Shown here: positions 1 to 5,562 of the stretch, piece after piece
Layout: each line of letters begins with the position of its first letter
Position numbering within the stretch: the stretch's first letter is position 1
From: Chloroflexota bacterium
GTDB lineage: Bacteria; Chloroflexota; Limnocylindria; Limnocylindrales; CSP1-4
Direction: 5' to 3'
Assembly: GCA_005881055.1 (NCBI GenBank)
Contig: VBHW01000069.1
Coordinates: 1 to 7,131, forward strand
DNA length: 7,131 nt
Made by a program: the position numbers and the translations under genes
Notes under the pieces: generated by a model
What the model was told of the DNA's origin: nothing
Seen by the model: the letters and a program-made list of their open reading frames with translations, nothing else
The model's database searches: none

Positions 1-653
1 TCAGCCTCGCCACGACCGCCGCGAGCCTCGTCATCACCGTCGTCCTCGGGCTCCCGCTGGCGGTCGTCCTCGCGCGGGGACGCTTCCGGGGATCGGCGCT
101 CCTGGAGGCCGTCGTCGACCTGCCGATCGTGCTGCCACCCTCGGTCGCCGGGCTCGCCCTCCTGCTCGCCCTCGGCCGCCGCGGGCTCCTCGGCGGGCCG
201 CTGGCGGACCTGGGCCTCGAGATCCCGTTCACGACCGCGGCGGTCGTGCTGGCGCAGACGTTCGTCTCCGCGCCGTTCTTCATCCGCTCGGCGCGCACGG
301 GGATCGCTGGCGTGGAGAGCGACCTGGAAGATGCCGCGCGCGTCGACGGGGCATCCGAGGCGCAGGTCTTCCGGGCGATCACGATCCCGCTCGCGGCCCC
401 GGCCTTGGCCGCCGGCATCGTCATGAGCTGGGCCCGGTCGCTCGGGGAGTTCGGCGCCACGATCATGTTCGCCGGCAACGTCCAGGGCCGGACGCAGACG
501 CTGCCGCTCGTCGTGTACGGCGAGTTCCAGGGCGGCGACCTCGACGCGGCGATCGCGGCCGCGGCGATCCTCGTCCTTGCCGCGTTCGGTGTCCTCGTCG
601 CCGTCCGGGCGCTGCGCTGGGGCCGCGTGCTCGACCTGCGGAGCGGCGCGTGA
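1..653 (+). CDS. modB: Molybdate ABC transporter permease ModB, 3' part
   Basis: Inner-membrane permease subunit of a molybdate (possibly tungstate) ABC importer. It would work with a periplasmic binding protein (ModA) and an ATPase (ModC). The frame is open from base 3, so the true start lies left of the window; 216 codons plus TGA are present. The visible part alternates hydrophobic spans with a cytoplasmic EAA loop beginning EDAARVDGA (fragment residues 109-117), the ATPase contact site of importer permeases. It is followed by GEFGATIMFAGN (148-159), which is typical of ModB. The C-terminus ends normally in a last hydrophobic span plus a short basic tail. No modC follows: a GTG at 650 overlaps the stop but opens only five codons, and the next gene is convergent. 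The ATPase gene must be elsewhere or upstream. ModB is preferred over sulfate or tungstate permeases, but substrate cannot be read from sequence alone. Confidence 0.93.
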   Translation, partial: SLATTAASLVITVVLGLPLAVVLARGRFRGSALLEAVVDLPIVLPPSVAGLALLLALGRRGLLGGPLADLGLEIPFTTAAVVLAQTFVSAPFFIRSARTGIAGVESDLEDAARVDGASEAQVFRAITIPLAAPALAAGIVMSWARSLGEFGATIMFAGNVQGRTQTLPLVVYGEFQGGDLDAAIAAAAILVLAAFGVLVAVRALRWGRVLDLRSGA

Positions 654-686
654 TCCTCGCGTCGTGAGCTCGTTCCACCCGCGGCG

Positions 687-1103
687 TCAGCGGAGCAGCG
701 CGGCGAACTCCTCGCGTCCGAAGGCCGTCCCGGCGATCCCCCAGCCGCCCTCGGCCGCCTCGCTGAGCAGCACCCAGGTCCGCCCCGCCTGCGACGGGTC
801 GCCGGCGATCCGCGCGACGATCTCGGTCGCGTCTGCCACGAGGCGCCGCTGGCCGTCACGAGTCAGGACGCCGGGCGGCGTGATCACCTGGACGCGCACC
901 GTGCGGGCCGAGTCGGTGGCGGCCGTGTGGACCGTGGAGGCGGGCATGCGGTGGATGTATGCGCCCGTGTTGTTGAGATGCGCTGGGCCGGGCGCCGTGA
1001 CGCCCTCGGCCCGCAGCAGGGCCCCCGTGAGCTCCTCCGCAAGTGCGCGATCGGCACCTTCTGGGAAGAGATCGGCGGCGGCGTAGACGTCGATCATCGG
1101 CAT
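687..1103 (-). CDS. Tautomerase-family protein (4-oxalocrotonate tautomerase superfamily)
   Basis: Small cytoplasmic enzyme of 138 residues. The start at 1103 is chosen because it puts proline directly after the initiator Met (MPMIDVY). Removal of Met would expose the catalytic N-terminal proline that defines this superfamily. An AGGAG lies 8 bases upstream of this ATG. The frame stays open upstream, but that extension runs through the operator region and looks non-coding. The length is about twice a classical 4-OT subunit and fits a fused two-module (beta-alpha-beta) form. The first module begins at Pro2 and the second at about residues 69-75 (VRVQVIT) without its own proline. The family isomerises enol/keto acids or dehalogenates and hydrates unsaturated acids; the substrate here is unknown. 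It is divergent from a TetR gene, with operator-like palindromes between them, so repression by that TetR is likely. Confidence 0.86.
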   Translation of the reverse strand: MPMIDVYAAADLFPEGADRALAEELTGALLRAEGVTAPGPAHLNNTGAYIHRMPASTVHTAATDSARTVRVQVITPPGVLTRDGQRRLVADATEIVARIAGDPSQAGRTWVLLSEAAEGGWGIAGTAFGREEFAALLR

Positions 1104-1126
1104 GGCCCTGGCTCCTCGTGTCAGAA

Positions 1127-1171
1127 TATGACGGCTGTCATAGCCACAGTAACTATGACGCTCATCATAGT
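1127..1171. promoter_or_regulatory. Double palindromic operator, probably for the adjacent TetR
   Basis: Two related inverted repeats lie in the divergent gap. Site 1 (1127-1142) is TATGAC, 4 bases, GTCATA. Site 2 (1152-1171) is ACTATGA, 6 bases, TCATAGT. Aligned directly, the 17-mers starting at 1127 and 1154 match at 13 of 17 positions, and the centres are 27 bp apart. The inner halves also pair with each other (GTCATAG at 1137-1143, CTATGAC at 1153-1159), giving four alternating half-sites. The A+T content is clearly higher than in the flanking genes. Palindromes of this size between a TetR gene and a divergent enzyme gene are the usual autoregulatory operator arrangement. Binding itself is inferred. 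Confidence 0.8.
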
Positions 1172-1174
1172 CAA
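1146..1174 (-). promoter_or_regulatory. Candidate sigma70-type promoter of the tautomerase gene
   Basis: On the - strand, TTGACT (1174-1169, five of six matches to TTGACA) is followed after 17 bases by TACTGT (1151-1146, three of six matches to TATAAT). The -35 box is good and the -10 box weak. Operator site 2 fills the spacer and touches the -35 box, and operator site 1 lies where transcription would start. Bound repressor would therefore block it sterically. No equally good promoter was found for the + strand TetR gene; CATAGT at 1166-1171 is a possible -10 without a convincing -35. Confidence 0.45.
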
Positions 1175-1188
1175 GGGAGGGACGGCAC

Positions 1189-1866
1189 GTGGCCCGCGGA
1201 GTCCGAGCTCGGATGGTGGAGAGCGCCGTGCGCCTCCTCGCCCGGCGCGGCCTGCAGGCCACCTCGTTCTCGGAGGTGCTCGATCTCTCCGGGGCACCGC
1301 GCGGATCCGTCTATCACCACTTCCCCGGCGGCAAGGAAGAGCTCGTCGGATCGGCGCTCGATGCGGCCGGGGCCATCGCCATCGACCAGCTGGAGCGCAA
1401 GGCCGGCGCCGCTGCCGACGAGGTCGCGGCATGGTTCGTCCACGTCTGGCGCGAAGTCCTCGTGCGATCGAACTTCGAGGCGGGATGCGCCGTGCTCGCG
1501 GTCACGGTCGCGGCCGATTCGCCGGCCCTCCTGGAACAGGCAGCGACGGTGTTCCGGACATGGCGTCGGAGGCTGGCGGAGCTCCTGGAGCAGGGCGGCC
1601 TCGACCGCAGCGATGCCGACCGCTACGCGGCCACCCTCGTCGCGACCTGCGAGGGCGCCGTGGCGTTGAGCCGGGCCGAGCGGAGCCTCGAGCCCTTCGA
1701 CCTCGTCGCCGAGCAGCTGCTCGACCAGGTCCGTAGCCTTGCCCGGCCGGGTCGCGGGTCGCCGCGTGTCGATCGTGGCCGCAGGCGCGATGATATGGAG
1801 CGACATGGTCCAGCCCCATCCACACGCCGCCCTCGGGACGGAGCCGATCCGGACGATCGACCGTGA
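1189..1866 (+). CDS. TetR/AcrR-family transcriptional repressor (LmrA/YxaF-like)
   Basis: DNA-binding repressor of 225 residues that releases its operator when a ligand occupies the C-terminal domain. The GTG start at 1189 has a strong AAGGGAGG 8 bases upstream. The N-terminal three-helix DNA-binding domain covers about residues 5-50, with the recognition helix and the typical GSVYHHF motif at 39-45. The ligand domain contains AGCAVLAVT (98-106), resembling the GCP/GCAV segment of the LmrA/YxaF-type C-terminal domain. The folded part seems to end near residue 185. The last 40 residues are Arg/Asp/Pro-rich, look disordered and overlap the next gene by 62 bp. The gene is divergent from the tautomerase across a double palindrome and leads the downstream + strand cluster, so it probably controls both. 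The inducer is unknown. Confidence 0.95.
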   Translation: MARGVRARMVESAVRLLARRGLQATSFSEVLDLSGAPRGSVYHHFPGGKEELVGSALDAAGAIAIDQLERKAGAAADEVAAWFVHVWREVLVRSNFEAGCAVLAVTVAADSPALLEQAATVFRTWRRRLAELLEQGGLDRSDADRYAATLVATCEGAVALSRAERSLEPFDLVAEQLLDQVRSLARPGRGSPRVDRGRRRDDMERHGPAPSTRRPRDGADPDDRP

Positions 1867-2179
1867 CGAGCTCCGGGCGAAGCTCGACCGCGGGGACGAC
1901 TTCAAGCTGATCATGGCCCTCAACCGCTGGGCCTTCGACTCGAAGCACATCCCGGGCTCCCTCCACTTCGACACACCAGAGGAGCTCTACGCGGCGGTCC
2001 GGCCCGAGGACGAGGTGGTCGTCTACTGCTCGAACGTCGACTGCCTGTCGAGCGTCGCCCTCTATCGCGATCTCGTGCGGCGCGGGTACCGGGACGTCCG
2101 CCGATACAGCGGCGGGCTCCTCGACTGGGAGGACGCGGGCCTGCCGCTCGAGGGCGAGTTCGCGGCGGTGGCCCGGTGA
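1805..2179 (+). CDS. Rhodanese-like domain protein
   Basis: Single-domain cytoplasmic rhodanese homologue of 124 residues, a family that carries sulfane sulfur as a cysteine persulfide. The HIPGSLHF segment (48-55) precedes the active-site strand VVVYC, with the probable nucleophile Cys75. The loop reads CSNVDC and so adds Cys80, unlike the common CRxGxR loop of thiosulfate sulfurtransferases. The C-terminal GGLLDWEDAGLPLEG (103-117) is typical of the fold. The ATG at 1805 (GGAG 4 bases upstream) is chosen because it begins just before the domain; ATG 1790 and an earlier start at 1739 are possible but add unconserved residues. The gene overlaps the end of TetR by 62 bp and its TGA overlaps the GTG of the next gene, which implies translational coupling. 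The acceptor of the sulfur is unknown. Confidence 0.9.
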   Translation: MVQPHPHAALGTEPIRTIDRDELRAKLDRGDDFKLIMALNRWAFDSKHIPGSLHFDTPEELYAAVRPEDEVVVYCSNVDCLSSVALYRDLVRRGYRDVRRYSGGLLDWEDAGLPLEGEFAAVAR

Positions 2180-2736
2180 CGGGCGTTCCCCAGGCTGACA
2201 CGACCGACGCGCAGGTCCTCGGCGCCGAGGGTGCCGAGCCCGGGAACGAGGGCCCCGTCGGAGCGCTCCCGTACGCCGCGGAGCTCGACGCCGAACGGCA
2301 CGGCTGGTACGCCGTGGCGGACCTCGTGCGCTCGCTCACGCCCGAGGAGTGCCTGATGCCGGGCTACTACCGCGACCCCGACTGGACGGTCCGCGACCTC
2401 GTCTCCCACCTGGGCACCTGGCTCGCCGAGGCCGAGGTCCAGCTCGAGCGGATCGGCGCGCGGACCTACGAGGGCCACGCGATCGACATCGATCGCCTGA
2501 ACGCGGAATTCCTCGAGGCCATGAGCGACCAGCCGTGGCACGTGGCCTGGGTCCAGGCCAACGCCGGACGCACGAGGATGCTCGAGGAATGGACCGCGCT
2601 CCGCTCGCCCGAGGCCGAGGCCGCCTGGTGGATCGCGAAGTCCGGCGGCGACCACTACGCCGAGCACCTCGCGCGGCTCGAGGAATGGGTCCGTGAGCTC
2701 AGAGATCGGCGTGACCCGGCGGAACGTGGCAGGTAG
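2176..2736 (+). CDS. DinB-like / maleylpyruvate isomerase N-terminal domain protein
   Basis: Protein of 186 residues with the four-helix metal-binding fold shared by DinB proteins, mycothiol-dependent maleylpyruvate isomerases and bacillithiol S-transferases. It shows WTVRDLVSHLGTW (70-82, His78) and DHYAEHL (159-165, His160 and His164). This is the usual one-plus-two histidine triad of a divalent-metal site where a low-molecular-weight thiol would bind. Conserved sequence starts near residue 35; the first 30 or so residues are acidic and probably disordered. The GTG start overlaps the rhodanese stop (GTGA), and the 3' end overlaps the DUF5996 start by 44 bp. No gentisate or other ring-cleavage genes are present, so a literal maleylpyruvate isomerase role is not supported. 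A thiol-dependent transferase or detoxification role is the more neutral reading. Confidence 0.85.
   Translation: MTGVPQADTTDAQVLGAEGAEPGNEGPVGALPYAAELDAERHGWYAVADLVRSLTPEECLMPGYYRDPDWTVRDLVSHLGTWLAEAEVQLERIGARTYEGHAIDIDRLNAEFLEAMSDQPWHVAWVQANAGRTRMLEEWTALRSPEAEAAWWIAKSGGDHYAEHLARLEEWVRELRDRRDPAERGR
2680..2685 (+). promoter_or_regulatory. Ribosome binding site for the DUF5996 gene
   Basis: GAGGAA lies 7 bases before the GTG at 2693, inside the 3' end of the DinB-like gene. It favours that start over the in-frame GTG at 2738, which has only a short, poorly spaced AGG upstream. Confidence 0.5.
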
Positions 2737-3688
2737 CGTGGCGCGGGCGGCTCCCGGGCTCCGCCCGATCTCGCATCGACCGACGGGGCCAGAGCACGGC
2801 TGGGCCGACACCCTCACCACCGTGCACATGTGGACGCAGATCGTCGGCAAGATCCGAATGGCCGCGACGCCGCCGCTGAACCACTGGTGGCACGTGCCGC
2901 TGTACGTCACGGCGCATGGCCTGACGACGAGCCCCATGCCCCACGGCGACCGCCTGTTCCAGATCGATTTCGACTTCGTCGACCACCGCCTGGTGATCGA
3001 GGCCAGCGACGGGCGGTCCTTCGCGATCGACCTGCGCCCCATGTCGGTTGCCGCGTTCTACCGCACCCTCATGCGCGAGCTCCAAGGGATCGGGATCGCC
3101 GTCCCGATCCGGACGAACCCGGTCGAGGTCGTCGTCGCGATCCCGTTCGACGAGGACGACGAGCACGCGTCATACGAGCGGGAGCACGTTGCGGAACTCT
3201 GGTCGGGACTCCGGGCAGCGCATCGCCGGCTGACGGCGTTCCGGGGCGGGTTCATCGGCAAGGCCAGCCCCGTCCACTTCTTCTGGGGAGGGTTCGACCT
3301 CGCCGTCACGCGCTTCTCGGGACGCCCGGCGCCCCTGCATCCCGGCAGCATCCCCAACTGCCCGGACTGGGTGATGTACGAGGCGTACAGCCACGAGGTC
3401 AGCAGCGCAGGCTGGTGGCCGACGAGCCCCGAGGTCGGGCCGGCGTACTACTCCTACATGTACCCGCAACCCGCCGGCTTCGACCGGGCGACCGTGCAGC
3501 CCGATCCCGCGAGATACGACACGGCGTACGGCGAGTTCGTCCTTCGCGAGGAGGACCTGCGCCGCGAGGCCGATCCCGAGCGTGCGGTCATGAGCTTCCT
3601 CGAGAGCACGTACGACGCCGGCGCCACGCTGGCAGCCTGGGATCGCGGTGCGCTCGAGAGGGCCGGGAGGACCACGGATGGCGGCTGA
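2693..3688 (+). CDS. DUF5996 family protein
   Basis: Protein of 331 residues matching the DUF5996 family as I remember it, chiefly through the N-terminal block WADTLTTVHMWTQIVGKIR (37-55), then NHWWHVPLYVTAHGLTTSP (63-81) and FDFVDHRLVI (94-102 region). A second conserved part includes FHFWGGFDLAVTRFSG-like residues (195-210), a PNCPDW segment (221-226), and a WWP...AYYSYMYPQP stretch (241-260). It is rich in aromatics and histidine. There is no signal peptide and no membrane span, so it is probably cytoplasmic. The family has no established function, and I see no recognisable catalytic motif. The gene overlaps the DinB-like gene by 44 bp and the zinc-finger gene by 11 bp. The start at 2693 rests on a good ribosome site; GTG 2738, after the preceding stop, is the alternative and would not touch the conserved domain. 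Confidence 0.88.
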   Translation: MSSEIGVTRRNVAGSVARAAPGLRPISHRPTGPEHGWADTLTTVHMWTQIVGKIRMAATPPLNHWWHVPLYVTAHGLTTSPMPHGDRLFQIDFDFVDHRLVIEASDGRSFAIDLRPMSVAAFYRTLMRELQGIGIAVPIRTNPVEVVVAIPFDEDDEHASYEREHVAELWSGLRAAHRRLTAFRGGFIGKASPVHFFWGGFDLAVTRFSGRPAPLHPGSIPNCPDWVMYEAYSHEVSSAGWWPTSPEVGPAYYSYMYPQPAGFDRATVQPDPARYDTAYGEFVLREEDLRREADPERAVMSFLESTYDAGATLAAWDRGALERAGRTTDGG

Positions 3689-4025
3689 GGACCAGATCGA
3701 CCCGGCGATCCTCCCGAGCGGGCCGGGCTGCGTGGAGTGTCTTGCGTCCGAGGGCTGGTGGTTCCACCTCCGCCGCTGCGCCCATTGCGGCCACATCGGC
3801 TGCTGCGACTCCTCGCCGTCGCAGCATGCCGGCCACCACGCCGCGGCCGAGCGGCACCCGGTTGTCCGGAGCTTCGAGCCGGACGAGGACTGGTTCTACG
3901 ACTACGCGACCGGTGAGTACCTCGACGGTCCGGAGCTGGCGCCACCTCGGCATCACCCGGAAGACCAGCCCGCGCCGGGACCTGCCGGACGCGTCCCACA
4001 GGGCTGGCAGCGCATGCTGCACTGA
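3678..4025 (+). CDS. UBP-type zinc finger domain protein
   Basis: Protein of 115 residues that is almost entirely a UBP-type zinc finger. Probable metal ligands are Cys18 and Cys21 (CVEC), Cys34 and Cys37 (CAHC), Cys42 with adjacent Cys43, and His50, His54 and His60. The motif GHIGCCDSS (38-46) and the HPVVRSFEPDEDWFY block (60-74) are typical of the bacterial members. In eukaryotic deubiquitinases and HDAC6 this domain binds the free C-terminal Gly-Gly of ubiquitin. The bacterial ligand is not known. The ATG at 3678 follows GGGAGG by 7 bases and overlaps the DUF5996 stop by 11 bp; an upstream in-frame start at 3648 would add residues unlike the family. The C-terminal 35 residues are Pro-rich and probably unstructured. 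No ubiquitin-like, E1, E2 or JAB-protease gene is in the window. Confidence 0.9.
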   Translation: MAAEDQIDPAILPSGPGCVECLASEGWWFHLRRCAHCGHIGCCDSSPSQHAGHHAAAERHPVVRSFEPDEDWFYDYATGEYLDGPELAPPRHHPEDQPAPGPAGRVPQGWQRMLH

Positions 4026-4042
4026 CGGTCAGGGGCCAGGGC

Positions 4043-4963
4043 GTGGCGTCACCGCAGCCCGGCATCCTCGCGCTCGGGACCGCCTCGCATGCGTACCTCG
4101 AGCTCGACCTGACGAGCTCCGTCGACCCGGCGTCCGCGGTCGCTCGTGTCGCCTCGCTGCGCGAGCCCCGGACGACGATCGGCGGCGTCAACCTCGTGGC
4201 CGGGTTCCGGCCGGAGCTGTGGGCGACCGTCGCACCGGACGCCTCGCCGCCGGGCCTCCACGGCTTCAAGGACCCGATCGTCGGCCCGACGGGCTACACG
4301 CTCCCCGCGACGCAGCACGACGTCGTCATCTGGCTCACCGGCGCGTCCTACGACGTCGTGTTCGACCTGACGCGCGACGTCGTCGCTGCCCTGGAAGACG
4401 TGGCGGACCTCGGGCACGAGGTGGTCGGCTGGCCCTACCACCACGACCGCGACCTCACGGGCTTCATCGACGGGACGGAGAATCCGACCCTCGTCGAGGC
4501 GACGGAGGTCGCGCTCATCCCACCGGGCTCGCCGGGTGAGGCCGGCTCGATCCTCCTGCTCCAGCAGTGGGAGCACGACGTGGCGGCATGGGAGGGTCTC
4601 GAGGTTGCCTCCCAGGAGGCGGTCATCGGGCGGCAGAAGGCCGACAGCACCGAGCTCGATCCGAAGCCGAAGGCATCGCACGTCGCGCGGACCGACCAGG
4701 AGGTCTTCGGGCGGATCTTCCGGCGGAACATCGCGTACGGCTCGCTCACGAGCCACGGCACGATCTTCGTCGGGTTCTCGGCGAGCCAGGGGATCCTGGC
4801 CCGGATGCTCGACAGCATGGTCGGCCGCATCGGCGGCACTCCGGACGACCTCACGCGGTTCACGCGCCCACTGAGCGGCGGCTACTACTTCATCCCGGCC
4901 GCCGATCGCCTGGCTGCCATCGGCGCGGACGACCGGACAGGAGCCCGGACGGGAGATCGCTAG
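4043..4963 (+). CDS. Dyp-type haem peroxidase (YfeX-like)
   Basis: Haem enzyme of 306 residues using hydrogen peroxide to oxidise dyes, phenols, porphyrinogens or other donors; the natural substrate is unknown. All key elements are visible. The GFIDGTENP motif (140-148) has catalytic Asp143. SHVARTD (212-218) carries the probable proximal haem ligand His213. FRRNIAYG (226-233) carries the distal Arg228. The spacing is close to that of E. coli YfeX. There is no Tat or Sec signal, so it is probably cytoplasmic, and no encapsulin-targeting tail is recognisable at the C-terminus. The GTG start at 4043 has AGGGG 7 bases upstream and lies 17 bp after the zinc-finger gene, making it the last member of the + strand cluster. 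Its TAG shares bases with the stop of the convergent gene. Confidence 0.95.
   Translation: MASPQPGILALGTASHAYLELDLTSSVDPASAVARVASLREPRTTIGGVNLVAGFRPELWATVAPDASPPGLHGFKDPIVGPTGYTLPATQHDVVIWLTGASYDVVFDLTRDVVAALEDVADLGHEVVGWPYHHDRDLTGFIDGTENPTLVEATEVALIPPGSPGEAGSILLLQQWEHDVAAWEGLEVASQEAVIGRQKADSTELDPKPKASHVARTDQEVFGRIFRRNIAYGSLTSHGTIFVGFSASQGILARMLDSMVGRIGGTPDDLTRFTRPLSGGYYFIPAADRLAAIGADDRTGARTGDR
4960..4963. other. Shared CTAG: stop codons of two convergent genes
   Basis: The palindrome CTAG supplies TAG to the DyP gene on the + strand (4961-4963) and TAG to the 200-residue gene on the - strand (4962-4960). The two coding regions thus meet with no spacer, and any terminator must lie within coding sequence. 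No clear hairpin plus T-run was found near it on either strand. Confidence 0.85.
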
Positions 4964-5562
4964 CGGGCGGGCCGATCCCCGTCCACTGGATCCGCTGAGC
5001 CGGCAGCCGGGCCCTCCTCGGGCGCCTCGCGCTTCCAGCGGCGTCGAGCTCGCTCGACCGCGCCGTCGAACGCCTCCTCGCCGGCCGCCTTCGGCGTGAA
5101 CAGCTCCTCGGCGAGGCGATTGCCGAGGCGCTTCGTCACGGGGCCGAGCACCGAGCCGGCGAGCAGCGCGGCGGTCGCCGACAGGTCGCGCTTGCGGCGA
5201 TCCTCGGCCTTCTCGTCGAGGTAGCCGGCGAACTCGCGCTCGAGCGTGCCGCGGACCTTGGCGCCGTCGCTGCCCAGCTTGCGGAGCGTCCGGTCGACCT
5301 CCTTCGGCAGCATCGACTTCGGCAGGTCGGCCTCCGGGCCGCGGATCGCGCGGCGTGCCGCCCGGAGCATGCGCTTCGGCCCGCCCGCGACGACGAACGC
5401 CGCGCCGGCTGCGAGCCCGGCGGTGCGGGCCGGCGCCCGCCGGATCTTGGCGGGGATGTCGACCGCCTCGCGGCCGGCCGCCTCCAGTCGGGCGACCTCC
5501 TCCGCGAGCTCGCCCCGGCTGGCTACGGCCGCGGCCCGAGCGGCGTCCGTTCGCGCACCCAC
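4960..5562 (-). CDS. Hypothetical protein, coiled/amphipathic, holin-gene partner
   Basis: Not recognised beyond weak resemblance to DUF3618-like proteins often found next to holin-X genes. The frame is open much further upstream, but that part only shadows the membrane-protein gene. The GTG at 5562 is chosen because GAAGGAG lies 8 bases before it, giving 200 residues and a 40-bp overlap with the upstream gene. An acidic helix (18-31) precedes a short hydrophobic stretch around TAGLAAGAAFVVAGGP (47-62), then a basic patch (64-74). A charged helical middle follows (85-127), then a second hydrophobic stretch (128-142), and finally a charged Pro/Glu/Asp-rich tail. The pattern suggests a membrane-associated protein acting with the holin-like partner. 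Function is unknown, and the start is an inference from the ribosome site. Confidence 0.7.
   Translation of the reverse strand: MGARTDAARAAAVASRGELAEEVARLEAAGREAVDIPAKIRRAPARTAGLAAGAAFVVAGGPKRMLRAARRAIRGPEADLPKSMLPKEVDRTLRKLGSDGAKVRGTLEREFAGYLDEKAEDRRKRDLSATAALLAGSVLGPVTKRLGNRLAEELFTPKAAGEEAFDGAVERARRRWKREAPEEGPAAGSADPVDGDRPAR

Noticed and set aside
687..1262. A longer tautomerase reading frame starting at 1262
   Set aside because: The extra 53 residues run through the operator and the TetR 5' end. They would also bury the catalytic proline, whereas the ATG at 1103 has a good ribosome site.
2176..2736. Gentisate-pathway maleylpyruvate isomerase
   Set aside because: Only the shared DinB-like metal fold is visible; no gentisate dioxygenase or fumarylpyruvate hydrolase is present to support that pathway.
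2830..4539. A 569-codon + strand open frame crossing the DUF5996, zinc-finger and DyP genes
   Set aside because: Its product is Arg/Pro/Ala-rich with no domain, and it is out of frame with three clear protein families. This is a GC-rich codon-bias shadow.
3678..4963. A bacterial ubiquitin-like conjugation system suggested by the UBP finger
   Set aside because: No ubiquitin-like, E1-, E2- or JAB-type protein is encoded anywhere in the window.
4043..4963. Encapsulin cargo role for the DyP peroxidase
   Set aside because: No encapsulin shell gene is adjacent, and the C-terminus lacks a recognisable cargo-loading peptide.
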